From: Tieghemiomyces parasiticus
Lineage: Eukaryota > Kickxellomycota > Dimargaritomycetes > Dimargaritales > Dimargaritaceae
Direction: 5' to 3'
DNA: 64,000 nucleotides
Assembly: GCA_027575765.1 (NCBI GenBank)
Contig: JANBPT010000133.1
Span: 1 to 64,000 of the forward strand
Shown here: positions 20,429 to 31,700 of the stretch, piece by piece
Position numbering within the stretch: the stretch's first letter is position 1
Layout of the letters: every line of letters starts with the position of its first letter
Notes under the pieces: model-generated
Seen by the model: the letters and a program-made list of their open reading frames with translations, nothing else
Told to the model about the DNA's origin: nothing
The model's database searches: none
Translations under genes and position numbers: made by a program

Positions 20429-22783
20429 CTACCGCCGCTTAGCCTTGGAAGACTTGCGCTTGTTATCGGCCCGACTGAACAGCTCGTCAATCTCATCATT
20501 CTCTTCGATCTTGTGTTTCTTGGACCGTTTCCGCTTGCTCTCCGGTTCAGCCGGGTCCATGGCGTTGTTAACCGGTGAGGCGTCGTCTTTGCCAACCACC
20601 GTGCTATCGTCCTCATCGTCATCCTCCGTCGGTTTACTCGGCAGCACGGCGTCGCCCAGAATGTCCCGGAACAATTCACGGCGGGTTTCGAGGCCCTTCT
20701 GGTTCGCCGCCCAGTCCGTCCGTTTGGCCTTGAACTGACCGACCTGGCACCGGAGGAGCAAAATCTTACCAAAGTGGTTAAACCGTAGCGTGCTCTCAGC
20801 CGCTAGCAATTCGGCGGCGATGACCTCTTTAAACTGAAGATCGGCCACTTTCCAACAGGCATCGACCACGTGGGACCCGTTCGGATCGCAGGCCAGGCTG
20901 CTGTAGTGGGTCTTGAAGTTACCCAGCAGCTTGCGTTTGGCCTTGAGGCGGACTTGGGGCGACGCCAGGATACATTCAACCAACCGCGAGCACTGGCGGT
21001 CGGTAGCCCATAGGAGCTGTTCGGCCTCGGGTTGGGCCAAGAAGCTGTCGATCACCACCTTACCTTGTTCGTCGGCAAAGTCCACCAGCGTCTGGAGAAG
21101 GATGAGGCCCTGGAGGTTGAACGGCGGCAGTACGTGCTCGGGTTTCCCGTCGAAATTGGCGAATGTGACGAGCCGGCCTAGTAAGTTGACAAACTGGCGT
21201 CTTTCCGGTGGGCCCACGGCGCCCACGGCCTTCTCGAGGCCGTGGACCAGACGTTTGTGACCGGAATTGAGACGCGCGCAGGCCTGGGCGGCGCTCCTCA
21301 CGATCCCCGACCGGCGCTGGGTGAGCAGCGCGCCAAAGTGCGGAACCAGTTCGTCAAGCATGAGGTCCAGTTGCATGGAATTTTTGGCCTCGGCGAGAAG
21401 GTGCTGGACCACAAAATTGGCCGTGGGGTGCTGCCCAAGTTCGTAGAGGCGGTTGCGGAAGAGAGCCTGGTACAGCTGACGGTAGAGCGGGGCCGAGATG
21501 ACCTGGAGAATCTTTTCGAACAGGTGGGATCCCGAAGTGTCTTCCAGGACGGTATTGAGAGTCCGTTTGGCCATGTCCGGAAGGTCTTTGCCCTCATCGA
21601 TGGACACCAGGCCGCCGAGCAGTTTGTCCAGGAGCGCCCCAGGAACCTCCAATTCGTCGGTGCCAGCCTGCAGGGAGAGTGCAAGTTGCAGAACCGGGCT
21701 GGCCACCCGGTCCAGAGCGTAGTGGTGACAGGTCTCTGCGTCCAGACCCGCAGCGATCTCGGCGAGCGCGGTATGGAGCATGGCGGTGAACTCCGGGGGC
21801 ACCTGGAGTGTCCGCGTGGCCGATGACGGGGCAACAGGCTTATCGAGATTGAACCGGGCACCATACTTGGCCGATTTTTTGCTCTGGAGGGCTGCTCCGC
21901 GCCGGCGGTCAGGCCCGGTGGCCTGGGTAGACCGGCCGGCTAGGGTCAGCAGGAGAGCGCGGACGACGTGGGACGCGAAGGAGTTGAGCATCAGCGAAGT
22001 CCAGAACGGTTGGGCCTCGCGACACAGGCTTAGAAACAGCGTCTGCACGGGCGGTAAGTCAGCGGGTGGGCGGACATAGTCGTTGTTATCATCATCGTCG
22101 CGGCGGAGTAAATCGTCGGGTCCAAGGGCCGGTTCCCCTTGGCCACGTAGGTCGCGGTCGACGAAATCGGCAGCCACGGCCAATAGCGTCTGGCAGACGT
22201 GGGAGGCGAACCGGTGCACCATGAGCTCCACGAACCGAGCGTCCAGGCGCTGCATGAACACCCGGATCTGCGACTCGCGGGAGATGAGCAGTAGTTTCTG
22301 CAGGAGTCGCGAGCCGACCTGGTCTGTCATGAGGACAAGTTCGTGGCCGCTGAGTTCGGTGAAGACGTTGTTGAGGAAGATGGCCCGGTCCTCCGGAGTC
22401 TCGAAGGTCGGGGCATCCAGGAGGCCTTCCACGCTACCCAGGTATTCGGCCAAGCTGCTTTCGACGGGCCCAAAGGCTGGTGGAGGAGGGAGGTCGTTGG
22501 CGGCCCGCCAATGCGCGGAGTCAGCGCCTGACCAGTTCAACCGGTCCTGCCGGGTATCCTTGCCATGGTGGTTACTGGGCTCGTAATGATTATTGGCCCT
22601 ATCGTGGTTACTAGACCCATGGTAGTCACCGGACCCATAGTAGTCATTGCCACCCTGTTCGTCATAGGCGTACGGGGCGGACACGTCCTCGGGTTGAGGG
22701 GCTATGGGAGCCGAGTCTTCAAAATTCTGCTCTTTCTTTTCGGTCTTAGCACCCCGACCACGGCGGCGACGGGAGGGAGCCAT
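20429..22783 (-). CDS. NOP9: Pumilio-family nucleolar protein NOP9
   Basis: This encodes 784 residues without introns. NOP9 binds 20S pre-rRNA near the 3' end of 18S and prevents premature cleavage during 40S assembly. The start is MAPSRRRRGRG, a basic nucleolar-type tail, followed by an acidic Asn/His/Tyr-rich segment. The family region starts near residue 110 (SLAEYLGSVEGLLDAPTFET). Divergent PUF repeats follow, such as VLMTDQVGSRLLQKLLLIS, MVHRFASHVCQTLLAV, MLNSFASHVVRALLLTLAG, LEDTSGSHLFEKILQV, HPTANFVVQHLLAEA and DPNGSHVVDACWKVADLQF. The C-terminus has acidic and KRKRSKKHK-type basic clusters, typical nuclear or nucleolar signals. It converges with TRM5 (206 bases between stops) and diverges from DNA2 across about 600 bases. 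Confidence 0.93.
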   Translation of the reverse strand: MAPSRRRRGRGAKTEKKEQNFEDSAPIAPQPEDVSAPYAYDEQGGNDYYGSGDYHGSSNHDRANNHYEPSNHHGKDTRQDRLNWSGADSAHWRAANDLPPPPAFGPVESSLAEYLGSVEGLLDAPTFETPEDRAIFLNNVFTELSGHELVLMTDQVGSRLLQKLLLISRESQIRVFMQRLDARFVELMVHRFASHVCQTLLAVAADFVDRDLRGQGEPALGPDDLLRRDDDDNNDYVRPPADLPPVQTLFLSLCREAQPFWTSLMLNSFASHVVRALLLTLAGRSTQATGPDRRRGAALQSKKSAKYGARFNLDKPVAPSSATRTLQVPPEFTAMLHTALAEIAAGLDAETCHHYALDRVASPVLQLALSLQAGTDELEVPGALLDKLLGGLVSIDEGKDLPDMAKRTLNTVLEDTSGSHLFEKILQVISAPLYRQLYQALFRNRLYELGQHPTANFVVQHLLAEAKNSMQLDLMLDELVPHFGALLTQRRSGIVRSAAQACARLNSGHKRLVHGLEKAVGAVGPPERRQFVNLLGRLVTFANFDGKPEHVLPPFNLQGLILLQTLVDFADEQGKVVIDSFLAQPEAEQLLWATDRQCSRLVECILASPQVRLKAKRKLLGNFKTHYSSLACDPNGSHVVDACWKVADLQFKEVIAAELLAAESTLRFNHFGKILLLRCQVGQFKAKRTDWAANQKGLETRRELFRDILGDAVLPSKPTEDDDEDDSTVVGKDDASPVNNAMDPAEPESKRKRSKKHKIEENDEIDELFSRADNKRKSSKAKRR

Positions 22784-23023
22784 GGTTGTGGGCAGTAGGC
22801 TATGGCTTAGAACGGGGAGGTACGGCTAGGAACTAATGCGAAGCGGCAAAGAAAACTAACGGTAAGGCAGGCGTTGGGACGTAGCGGGTTTGACATGTCA
22901 GGTACCGGGGAGAGGGGGGTCGGAACTTGGGCCCATGGTTCATTGCTCCGGTGCGATTTCCCTTGCGCCTTCATTCGAACAGCCGAGGGACCGAAAAAAA
23001 ATATAGAAAACGATCAGCCTTTC

Positions 23024-23033
23024 GGCGCGAAAA
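23024..23033 (+). promoter_or_regulatory. E2F / SCB-like cell-cycle site in the DNA2-NOP9 promoter
   Basis: The plus strand reads GGCGCGAAAA; the reverse is TTTTCGCGCC, which matches the E2F consensus TTTSSCGC. The same bases contain CGCGAAA, which fits the yeast SCB consensus CRCGAAA. It lies about 350 bases upstream of the DNA2 ATG. DNA2 is a replication gene and a plausible G1/S target. Matching by sequence only. Confidence 0.5.
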
Positions 23034-23057
23034 CCTGCCCGTTGAGGTGCGACCGCG

Positions 23058-23065
23058 TCACGTGA
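23058..23065 (+). promoter_or_regulatory. Palindromic E-box TCACGTGA
   Basis: A perfect 8-base palindrome containing CACGTG, the core bound by bHLH factors of the Cbf1/Pho4 type. It is 25 bases from the E2F/SCB-like site in the same divergent promoter. Which of the two genes it serves cannot be told. Confidence 0.45.
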
Positions 23066-23384
23066 TTCGTTAGGGATCTTTCACAGACAGCCGGCTGCGG
23101 CGTTGAGCCACAGCTTGGTAACCTGATCCTATTATCCCAGGTTTTATAGGTGTACGGTAAATACACGTCCAAAGACACCCAACGCTGCGGGGCCTGGAAC
23201 CCCACACCCTGCAACGAGCCGTAAGGATGCACAGACCGTTCCCGTAGTCGCCTGGCGTACCGCATGTGCCTTCACTTATTACCTGCTCCTCACCGTTAGC
23301 CCTGTATACAGCCCTGCCGCCGCTTAGTTGCCGGTTTAGCTCATCCACGTACCGCCTCGTCCACCCACTGCCACAGTACCCCGT

Positions 23385-26300
23385 ATGGATGGGTCCCAAC
23401 CGCCACTCGGCCAGGCCGCCGACCAGGTTTACTGGGCCACGTCGCCGCCGGCCAAAAACCCCCCACACCTGGGTGACGACCGGTTCCTAGACGACGAAAT
23501 CAGTGAAATGGTCAGCCTGTTCAGCGAGGCGGACCACGCGGAGGGGAGTCCCCCAGTAAGTCGACCCCGCCAGGCCTGCGTCGTTGGCTCCCTCCGTTAC
23601 CCACACATACGTGTCTCTCCCACACAAACAAAGTAGTTGCCTTATATCTCACCCTTGTACTGTGCACTATCCGTACTTCAATCTCTTCCAATCCTTTGGC
23701 CAGAAAAATGCCGCCGAGCGGTTGTTTAGCGAGGAGCGCCTGAAACGGTTTGACTCGGCGCAGCTCGGTGTACTTTGCCCGCCGTCTCCAGAGCGTCGGG
23801 CTCGAGCCCAGCGGGCTCACAGTTACGACCCTAAACGGGTTCACCGTACGCCTACTGTCAACTCCGACGCCGAGGCCGAGTCCCGCCGCCTACTTGACCG
23901 GTTCCTGGCCGCCCAGCGTACGCCCGATCCAAAAGCAGTTGCCGTCAAGGAGGCCGGCCAAAAGCGCACGGTGGACCAGCGCAGCCCAGCCTCGCCCCAA
24001 TTGGCCCATAAGCGCAGCGCCGTCGATGCCCTACCGTTCGGCTCACCACCAGAGCAGGGAGGTAACCCCTTCCGGCGATCGGCCTCGACCCCGCACCCTA
24101 CACCGGCGGCACCGCGGATGCGTCTCCCACCTACCAATTTGCCGGCGCGCACGGCCGATAAAACTCTGCCCGCACTTCCGTCGCTGCTGCGGTCCACATC
24201 TTCGTTCGACATTGAAGATATCGCCGAGCTGGAGGCCGCGATGAGCGTATACGAGTCTCAGATACCAAAGAACTGCAAACTGCCACCGCCGGCCACTCGA
24301 ACCCCCGAACTGCCCGTCCCTCCTCTTCTGGTCGACCAGGACGCCAGAGCTGAGAAGAAATACCAATCCCACCCGGCACCCCGCGTGGAGCCCCCGCTGG
24401 TCGTCACCGGCCTTAACCTCAAGCCTGCCACGCCCAACGCGGCGGCCGCCCTTCCCATATCCACCGCCCACCTCCCACCGTCCCGCGAACCCGGACACCG
24501 ACAGTACGAGCGGTTTTTAGTGCTCCAGGTCACAGTGCAGTACTACCCCGCCGCGCCCGTCGCAGCTGGTCAGGGCCCGGCCACCACCTACCAGTACCCG
24601 GAACGGGTACTTCGCCTGTTCGCCGAACGGGCAGGCTACGAACGATTCGCCCATTTGCGCGAAGACTGGTGGGGGACCGAAGTGGCGGTGGGTGATTATG
24701 TCCATGTTGTGGCCACGTTTGATCTGGCCTCGCGGCGCACCGTCATCGATAACACGACGGGGATGCTAGTTGTGCACCCGGACTGCCTCATCACCAGTAC
24801 CAACCTCTCCAACGCCTTCGTGTGCCTGCGTCGGTCGGTGCTGCAGGGCCGCGTGCGCGAACCATCTGACCTTAACGCCGCCATGATCTACGGGAGTCTG
24901 ATTCACCAGCTGTTCCAGTCGGCCATTCGTGTGAATGACTTCAGCCCGGCCTACCTGGACCCCCTCATCGGCCGTCTCGTCAACCACGCTATTCCGGACC
25001 TATTTTTGGTGGGCGAGGACGAGGCCAAGGCCACGGCCCACCTCCAAGAGTGGTCCGTCGTGCTCCGTAATTGGGCCCAGACCTACGTGCGACCGGCCCC
25101 GCACCCTGAGGCCGTGGTGAAGGGCCACTGTCCCGTACCCGACGACCCGGCGGCCCCACCAGTTGGGCCGAGTACGGCCGTGGTTGCTATCCAGAGGGTC
25201 CTGGACATCGAGGAGAACATCTGGTCGCCCATGTATGGTCTCAAAGGTAAAATTGACGTGTCGGTCCAGGCGGTGGTTCGGGAACCCCGGGCCAATGGCG
25301 GCACTCGCACCCGGACCCTCGTCCTTCCGCTGGAACTCAAGACAAGTAAGTCGTCGCGGGTCACAGCGCACCGGGCCCAGGTGGCCTTATACACCCTACT
25401 GATGGCCGATCGCTACGACCTTCCGGTCACCGCCGGGCTCCTGTACTACATGAAGACCCACGAGACGGTCCTGATCCCAGGGTTACGAGACGAGTTGCGA
25501 GGCCTCATTATTAAGCGGAATGAGATGGCCAACTACCTCGTAGGGTCCCAGCGCCGCCGCCAGCAGCTCCCGCCTATGATTAAGGACCCGCGCACCTGTA
25601 AAACCTGCCCGGCCCTCACCACCTGCCTGCTCTTCCATCGTGCCGTCGAACTGGGCACCGAGGCCTCCAGTGGGCTCGGGGCCCTCTTCACCGCCCGGAT
25701 GCAGACTGTGACCTCATCCCAGGAGGCCTTCTTCGCCCGGTGGCAGCAGTTAATCGACCTGGAGGAGACCGACATTGCCCGTCTGCGCCGCGAACTGTGG
25801 ACCCTACAGGCCCCAGAGCGTGAGGCCCTCGGTCGGTGTCTGGCCGGCCTGATTGTGCTAGAATATCCGCCAGAGGATACTAGTGAGGTGGACGGGATCG
25901 ACCGATTTCGGTACCGGTTTCATCGGCCTGCCCAACCGGCGACGACGGCGACATCCCCGCCGGAGGGCGCAGGCTCACCTTCCACCGCCGCCGCCGCCAC
26001 CTCATCGACTGTATCCTTCCTACACTCCCAGATCAACGCCGGCGACCCCATAGTGGTATCATCCGAGGTGGGCCATTACGCCCTAGCCCTCGGATTCGTC
26101 CTGGAGATAAGCGAACGGGAACTGGTGATCACTCTGGACCGCGCCCTGCGGGGGATTCCGCGCCGTGTCACGCCTTTTAATCGCGTCACCAACCAACAGC
26201 ACACCGGAGTCATGGAAGTGGCCTTCATGCCTGCCACCCGCCCAGGGTACCCACCGCAGATTCGCACTCGAGTGACCCACTATGGGGTACGTCGGACGGC

Positions 26301-28233
26301 AACATCTGCCGACCTCAACGACGGGGACACGACGACAGTGGCAGCGGTGCGACACGCCAAGTCCGTCACGGTTGGTCAGGGGACGCCGCCCAACGTTAGC
26401 ACCACGCTTAGTACCTACCGGGTCGACCGCGACGAGCTGACCACCGGGATGAGCGCCATCCGGTACAACCTGGTTGCCCTGTTCAGCCCCGACGGGGACT
26501 TGCGGCGGCGACGGCTGCTGGTGGATTTAGAGGCCCCGCGATTCCGCCGCCAGATACTGACAACTGAAGGTAGGTCCTTGAATACCCAGGGGACCGGCCC
26601 ACACCCGACGCCTACTCCCACTCCGACGCCCACCCCAGCTGCCGTTGCCCCTCCAGCGGTCAATGTCGCCGACAGCAACGACGAGGACGATGAACGGGAC
26701 CGTCTCCACGTTCCAGCAGACCGACTCGCGGCCCTGGCCCGGCTGAATGTTGACCAGCGCGAGGCCGTGGCCAAGGTACTCAATGCGCAGGACTACACCC
26801 TGATCCTAGGGATGCCTGGAACGGGCAAGACCTCTACGATTGCGTTCCTGGTTAACGTTCTAGTGGCCTGCGGCCAGTCAGTTCTGCTCACGTCCTACAC
26901 GCACACGGCCGTGGACAATATTCTGCTCAAGGTGGCCGAAGACAACCCAGACCTCCGGGCCATCCGTTTGGGCAGTCGGATGCGGGTCCACCCGGGCGTC
27001 CAGCACTTCGTGGCCCAGACGGCCCACCTAACCACAGTCCACCAGGTCGAGGCGTACTATGCTGACGCGCAGGTGGTGGCCACGACGTGCCTGGGCATTG
27101 GCCACGCCCTGTTCCAGAAGCGCCGATTCGACTTCTGCATCGTTGACGAGGCCTCGCAAATCACCCTCCCGGTGTGCGTGGGCCCGCTCCGTTTCGCCCG
27201 CCGGTTCGTGCTGGTGGGCGACCACTACCAACTGCCCCCGCTCGTCCGCACGACGGAGGCCCGATTACACGGTCTGAGCCTCAGCCTTTTCAAACAGCTT
27301 TCGGAGGCCCACCCGGAATCAGTGGTGACGCTCGCCCACCAGTACCGGATGAACGCAGACATAATGCGGCTGGTCAATCACCTTATCTACGACCAGCGGT
27401 TGCGCTGCGGAACGGGCCGCGTCGCCCACGCTACTTTAGCCCTGCCCAACCTCCAACGGGGCCTGGAGATGCTACACACCGCACCCACCGCTTGCTCCCA
27501 AGGGGGTCCGCTCGGTTGGTTACCGTGCCCGGGCCCCACCGACTGCTGGCTGGCCGCCGCCGTCGACCCACAGCGTAGCGTGGTGTTACTGGACACCGAC
27601 CGCCTCCCAGCGCCGGAGGTCCGGATGGGTGACCTGATCCAGAACCCCGCTGAGGCTGACTTGGCCTACCAGCTTGTCGAATGCCTAATCCGCTGCGGCC
27701 TCCCGGAGGATGAGATCGGACTGATCACGCCCTACCGTGCCCAAGTGAAACTGCTGCGACACCGACTGGCCGAGGCACGCCCAGCCGTGGAAGTCCATAC
27801 CGTGGACAAGTACCAGGGCCGAGACAAGCGGTGTATTCTGATGAGTTTCGTACGGTCCAACTCCGGTGGCCACGTCGGCGAACTGCTCCGCGACTGGCGC
27901 CGCATCAACGTGGCCCTGACCCGTGCCAAACACAAACTGGTCCTGATCGGATCGGCCACTACCCTCAACGAGACCCCACTGTTCGCCGAGATGCTCCGGT
28001 TCCTGAATGGTCGTGACTGGGTGCTAACCTTGCCGCCCGGCGCCCACCAACGCCACGAGATTCCGACCACTTTGAGCACTTCCCAAGCAATGAAGCCCAT
28101 AGGCCCCGAACTCCCCAGAAAGGCTCAGCGGGGCGGTGCCATCGATTCGACGGTTAGGTCTGAGATTGCCACCGATCATCCGCTATTGGAGAACCTGTTA
28201 GATGACCTGGAGGCCGATCTACTGTGTCCATAA
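23385..28233 (+). CDS. DNA2: DNA replication ATP-dependent helicase/nuclease DNA2
   Basis: Exon 1 (23385-23555, 57 codons) joins in frame across a 148-base intron to exon 2 (23704-28233), giving 1566 residues. DNA2 trims long Okazaki flaps and resects double-strand breaks. The N-terminal 350 residues are disordered. The RecB-like nuclease contains MIYGSLIHQLFQ, LKGKIDVSV and LELKTSK (about residue 600). Iron-sulfur cysteines are at 431 and 689, 692, 698 (CKTCPALTTC). The superfamily 1 helicase has Walker A GMPGTGKTST at 1093, TSYTHTAVDNILLK, Walker B FCIVDEASQI, GDHYQLPPLV, YRMNADIM, VHTVDKYQGRDK and RINVALTRAKHKL. A 69-base in-frame segment at 26570-26638, encoding a Pro-Thr repeat, has intron borders and may be removed. 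All catalytic residues look intact. Confidence 0.95.
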
Positions 28234-28783
28234 GGGCCACGCCCGGCTTTCTATTATATTATCCGTTATGTCTAGGGCAACTTAATAATACCAACCAACC
28301 ATCTAATGCAAGGGAGCTGACAGCCTTTTATGGTGTAGTTAAGGCATACAAAGGAAATCCTAAGTGACTAAGCGATACCACCTGCCAGCGGTGGTTTCTT
28401 TCTCGACGATTAGAAACTAAGGTTCGTATCGACATTCTACTCTTTATACCCTCAAGATTCGATGGCATCTTTATCCTAAGCCAAAATAAAATAACGGTGT
28501 CTAAGAGGTAATGTGAGTTACATGTATCCTTAATAGAGAAAAAAGAGTTTATACGAAGAGAGAGAGAGGCTAATGTGAAGCCAAGAGAATGTAGATGGAG
28601 TACAATAATGGTCGTGGCTCGTGGTGAAAACGTTCACAGTCAGCTCATTTACGGCGACGTGCTTTAGAAGTATCTGGGTATAAATAATTCCAAGTATAGG
28701 ATATGATGATCTCGAACTACTATGCTCAACAATGTGCAAAAGCGAATCGATTGGGGACGAGGGTTCAGGAGTAATAATCAGGA
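28234..28783. other. AT-rich convergent intergenic region
   Basis: About 550 bases lie between the stop of DNA2 and the stop of the next gene on the other strand. It is AT-rich with several AATAAA-like strings, consistent with two back-to-back 3' ends. A short GA run sits near 28556-28568. No gene seen. Confidence 0.6.
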
Positions 28784-31700
28784 TTAAAACCGGAGTTCAG
28801 ACGGGTCAAACCGGACGTCATCGTGAATGCAGGCAGTGATGTCGTCGGGGATCTGGCACATGCAGGAACGGCGGCAGGCCTGGCTGGGAGGGTTCTCACG
28901 GGACGACAAGTGCGGGTATTCCAGATTAAAGCCGAGTTTAGCGAGATAGGGGGTTTCCGATAGGCGTAGGATGGAGTCGAACGAGGACGACTGGCGGGAA
29001 TAGTCGGGTGGGTGATGACTGTGGTATTGGTTAGGGTGGTCAGTGGCGTAGCCAAGTCGGGCTTGAGGGTAAGGGTGCATTTCGCTGGCCAGCATGACTT
29101 CGTTTAAGAGGCTGGTATTGCTCTCACAACGGGGGGATTCGTCACTGTCGCCGTTGCTACTGGTATTACTGGCTACAAAGGAATGGTGCGGACCGGTTAT
29201 CGAAGCGGTCGACATGGCAATGCTGGAGACGCGGGACAGTTCAAAATCTTGGCGCGGAGCCGTGCTGATGATTTGGTGGCTGAGGATGGCCACATGACCG
29301 TAGTCAACCTCTTCATCGTCGTCGTCATCGCCCCCCTCTCCGCATGTGTCGCTACTGTGCGCGTCGCTGTCCTCGGCAATCTTGAACGTCGGGTCGGGCT
29401 GATAGTGCATCGGGTGGCGGATGGATGAGAGGCGAATGGAGGCACGCAGGCGAGTCTTACGGGCGTTGGGGGCTTCCTCCGCCAACGGGTGCTTATCGGT
29501 GCCGCCGTTTGGTGTGGTAGTGGGGCTAAGGAGCGAGGGTTGGACCAGTGGGTCGATATTTCCGGAATCGTCCGCGTTGCTACAGGTGTCGCTGTGGCAG
29601 GCATTCTGGTTGACGGGCGCGGGCTCGTGGCTATGGCCACCGTGGAAAGGCTCGCAATTCGGATCGCCGCTCTCCTCGGTCTTGACTAGGCCGGGCAGGG
29701 TGGCATTGGAACCTTCCGGGTACCCTATTTCTGGCTCGGGTGGGGCGGATCGGTTGGGCTCCTCCGCCTGATGGGCCAAATCGGGCTCTCGGGCTACTGA
29801 CTTCAAAACCGGTGAGGGCCTGGTCTGAAAGCTGTCCGCCTGGGCAGTCTCACCGGCCTTCTGGAGTTGAAGACTGACGAGCATCAGTGACTGACGGACG
29901 GCAGACCGGCGCAATTTTACTTTGAGCGCTTCGTCGACGATCGGCGCGGCCTCAGGCTGGACAACCGCCTCAGCCACTGGGGGAGTAGTAGCTGACGTGA
30001 CATTCGGGACAGTAGGAGTGATACTATCCGTGGTCCCCTCGAGAGCCATTGTCAGGTTGGGATCTATCTGACTGATTGACACATCCATATCCCAACTACT
30101 GTTCCCAGCAGTGGGTCGAGTGAGTTTATCGTCACCCACCCCAGTCATGGACAGGTCCAGCTCGTCTCCCTGGACAGCGAAGGCGCTAATGGCAGAATGC
30201 GTCGAAGACGGCCGAGTACCTGCGGCTTCACTAATAGTGGCAGTGGCGGTTGGCGCACCGGACTGCAACATCCCACTCCCCATGCTGGCGTTAGCACGGG
30301 TCATGGCGACCTCAAGGGCACTCTGGTAGATGGCATGGGCGAGGTCTTGGACCAAGGTGCAGAACTCGGCCTTGGTCAGGAGGTCGCGGTAATCTGGCTG
30401 CACCGTGGAGGGCGCTGGAGTAGTGGAAGTGTCAATGGCCTGGCGGGTCAGGCGGGCGAAACTGTCCGCACCAGAACCAGTTGTCTCGTCGCTTCTGTCG
30501 CAGTCGACTTCCGTACTGCTGCTGGGTGACACGGCGGGGGGGAAGGTGGCCCGCTTTTTCTGGCACTGAGCCATCTCACTATTCGCATTGCCCTGGAGGC
30601 CAACCGGGGTCGAGCGAACCTTGGCAGAAGGCAAGCTGGATGGTGATGCCGAGTTTGCGGGCATCTCCATCACCGTCGAAGAGCTGACAGACTTGGTCTG
30701 AATGATCGGGCGTTGGGAGTTGTGACGTGACCGTGGCGCCGTCGGCGGTGTAAACTGGCGGGATGAGCTCCTGAGCAGGCGAAGGGGCTGGTCGACGTCG
30801 TGGTAACTTCCACGAGTGGGGTTATTCACGGGCTTAGCCAGGCGACGAGGGCCCGGCACAATTTCGGAGTTAACCTCACCACTTTTCAGCTCGGCTGTGG
30901 CGGGCGAATCGGCGGTCAGGTCCTGACCAAGACTGACACCAGAAATACGTTTTAGAGTGATATTGTCACCCAGGGCTCGATCGGACGGCACCAGGCTGGC
31001 GCTGGCTGAAGTCGGCGGTGATGACACAGGGCCGCGGGCCAGACGGTATGCCGAATTGGGTGGGGCGGGGTGGGCGGGTTTTAACTTGGGCGACAGTGGA
31101 GTGAGCGGCGATAAAGGGGCGACGGGCAACGAGGTAAGGGAGGCAGCAGACGCGGACGGTGAACAAGCTACGGTAGAGCGGTCGCAGCTCAACGACGAGG
31201 CCACATCCCAGGGCACGGTTACGGCAGGGCGGTAGTGTCCATCGAGCATGTCGAGCGTACGGATCTTGAGCATCTGTTTAGCCACGGGCAAGTTGATGGT
31301 ATCTGAAGAGCGGAGCAGATGGGAGCCGGAGGCCGCAGACACAGGCAAGGCACTTTCGGCCGATGCTGAGGTGGCAGGCGACTGGCTCGCCATGGCTGCC
31401 TGGTCCAATGAAACCAGCTCCACCCCGTTTGGAAGCTGGGTGACAGCCGGCGACATTGCCTGTGGGGCACCGACAGACCCGGAGATACCACCGCTGGTTG
31501 CGGGGGGACTGAGGCTATCGGACAGGGACATGGGGTGAGACACCGCTACGGTCAGCTTCGGGTTGCGAGGGCCCTTGAACGAGGCCCCGCGCACCCGGTT
31601 TACGAAGTTGTTGGTGATGCCCTCGACGTGGTTAAGTATTTTCTTGCTCGACCGTCCAGATGAGGGGTGCGGCGATGGAGTGGTCTGGAGTTCGTCAAAG

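Larger units (their letters stand above)
22784..23384. other. Shared promoter region of NOP9 and DNA2
   Basis: The two genes are divergent. The centre carries an A-run (T-tract on the NOP9 strand, 22994-23001), an E2F/SCB-like site and a palindromic E-box. Short open frames here are judged non-coding. Confidence 0.6.
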
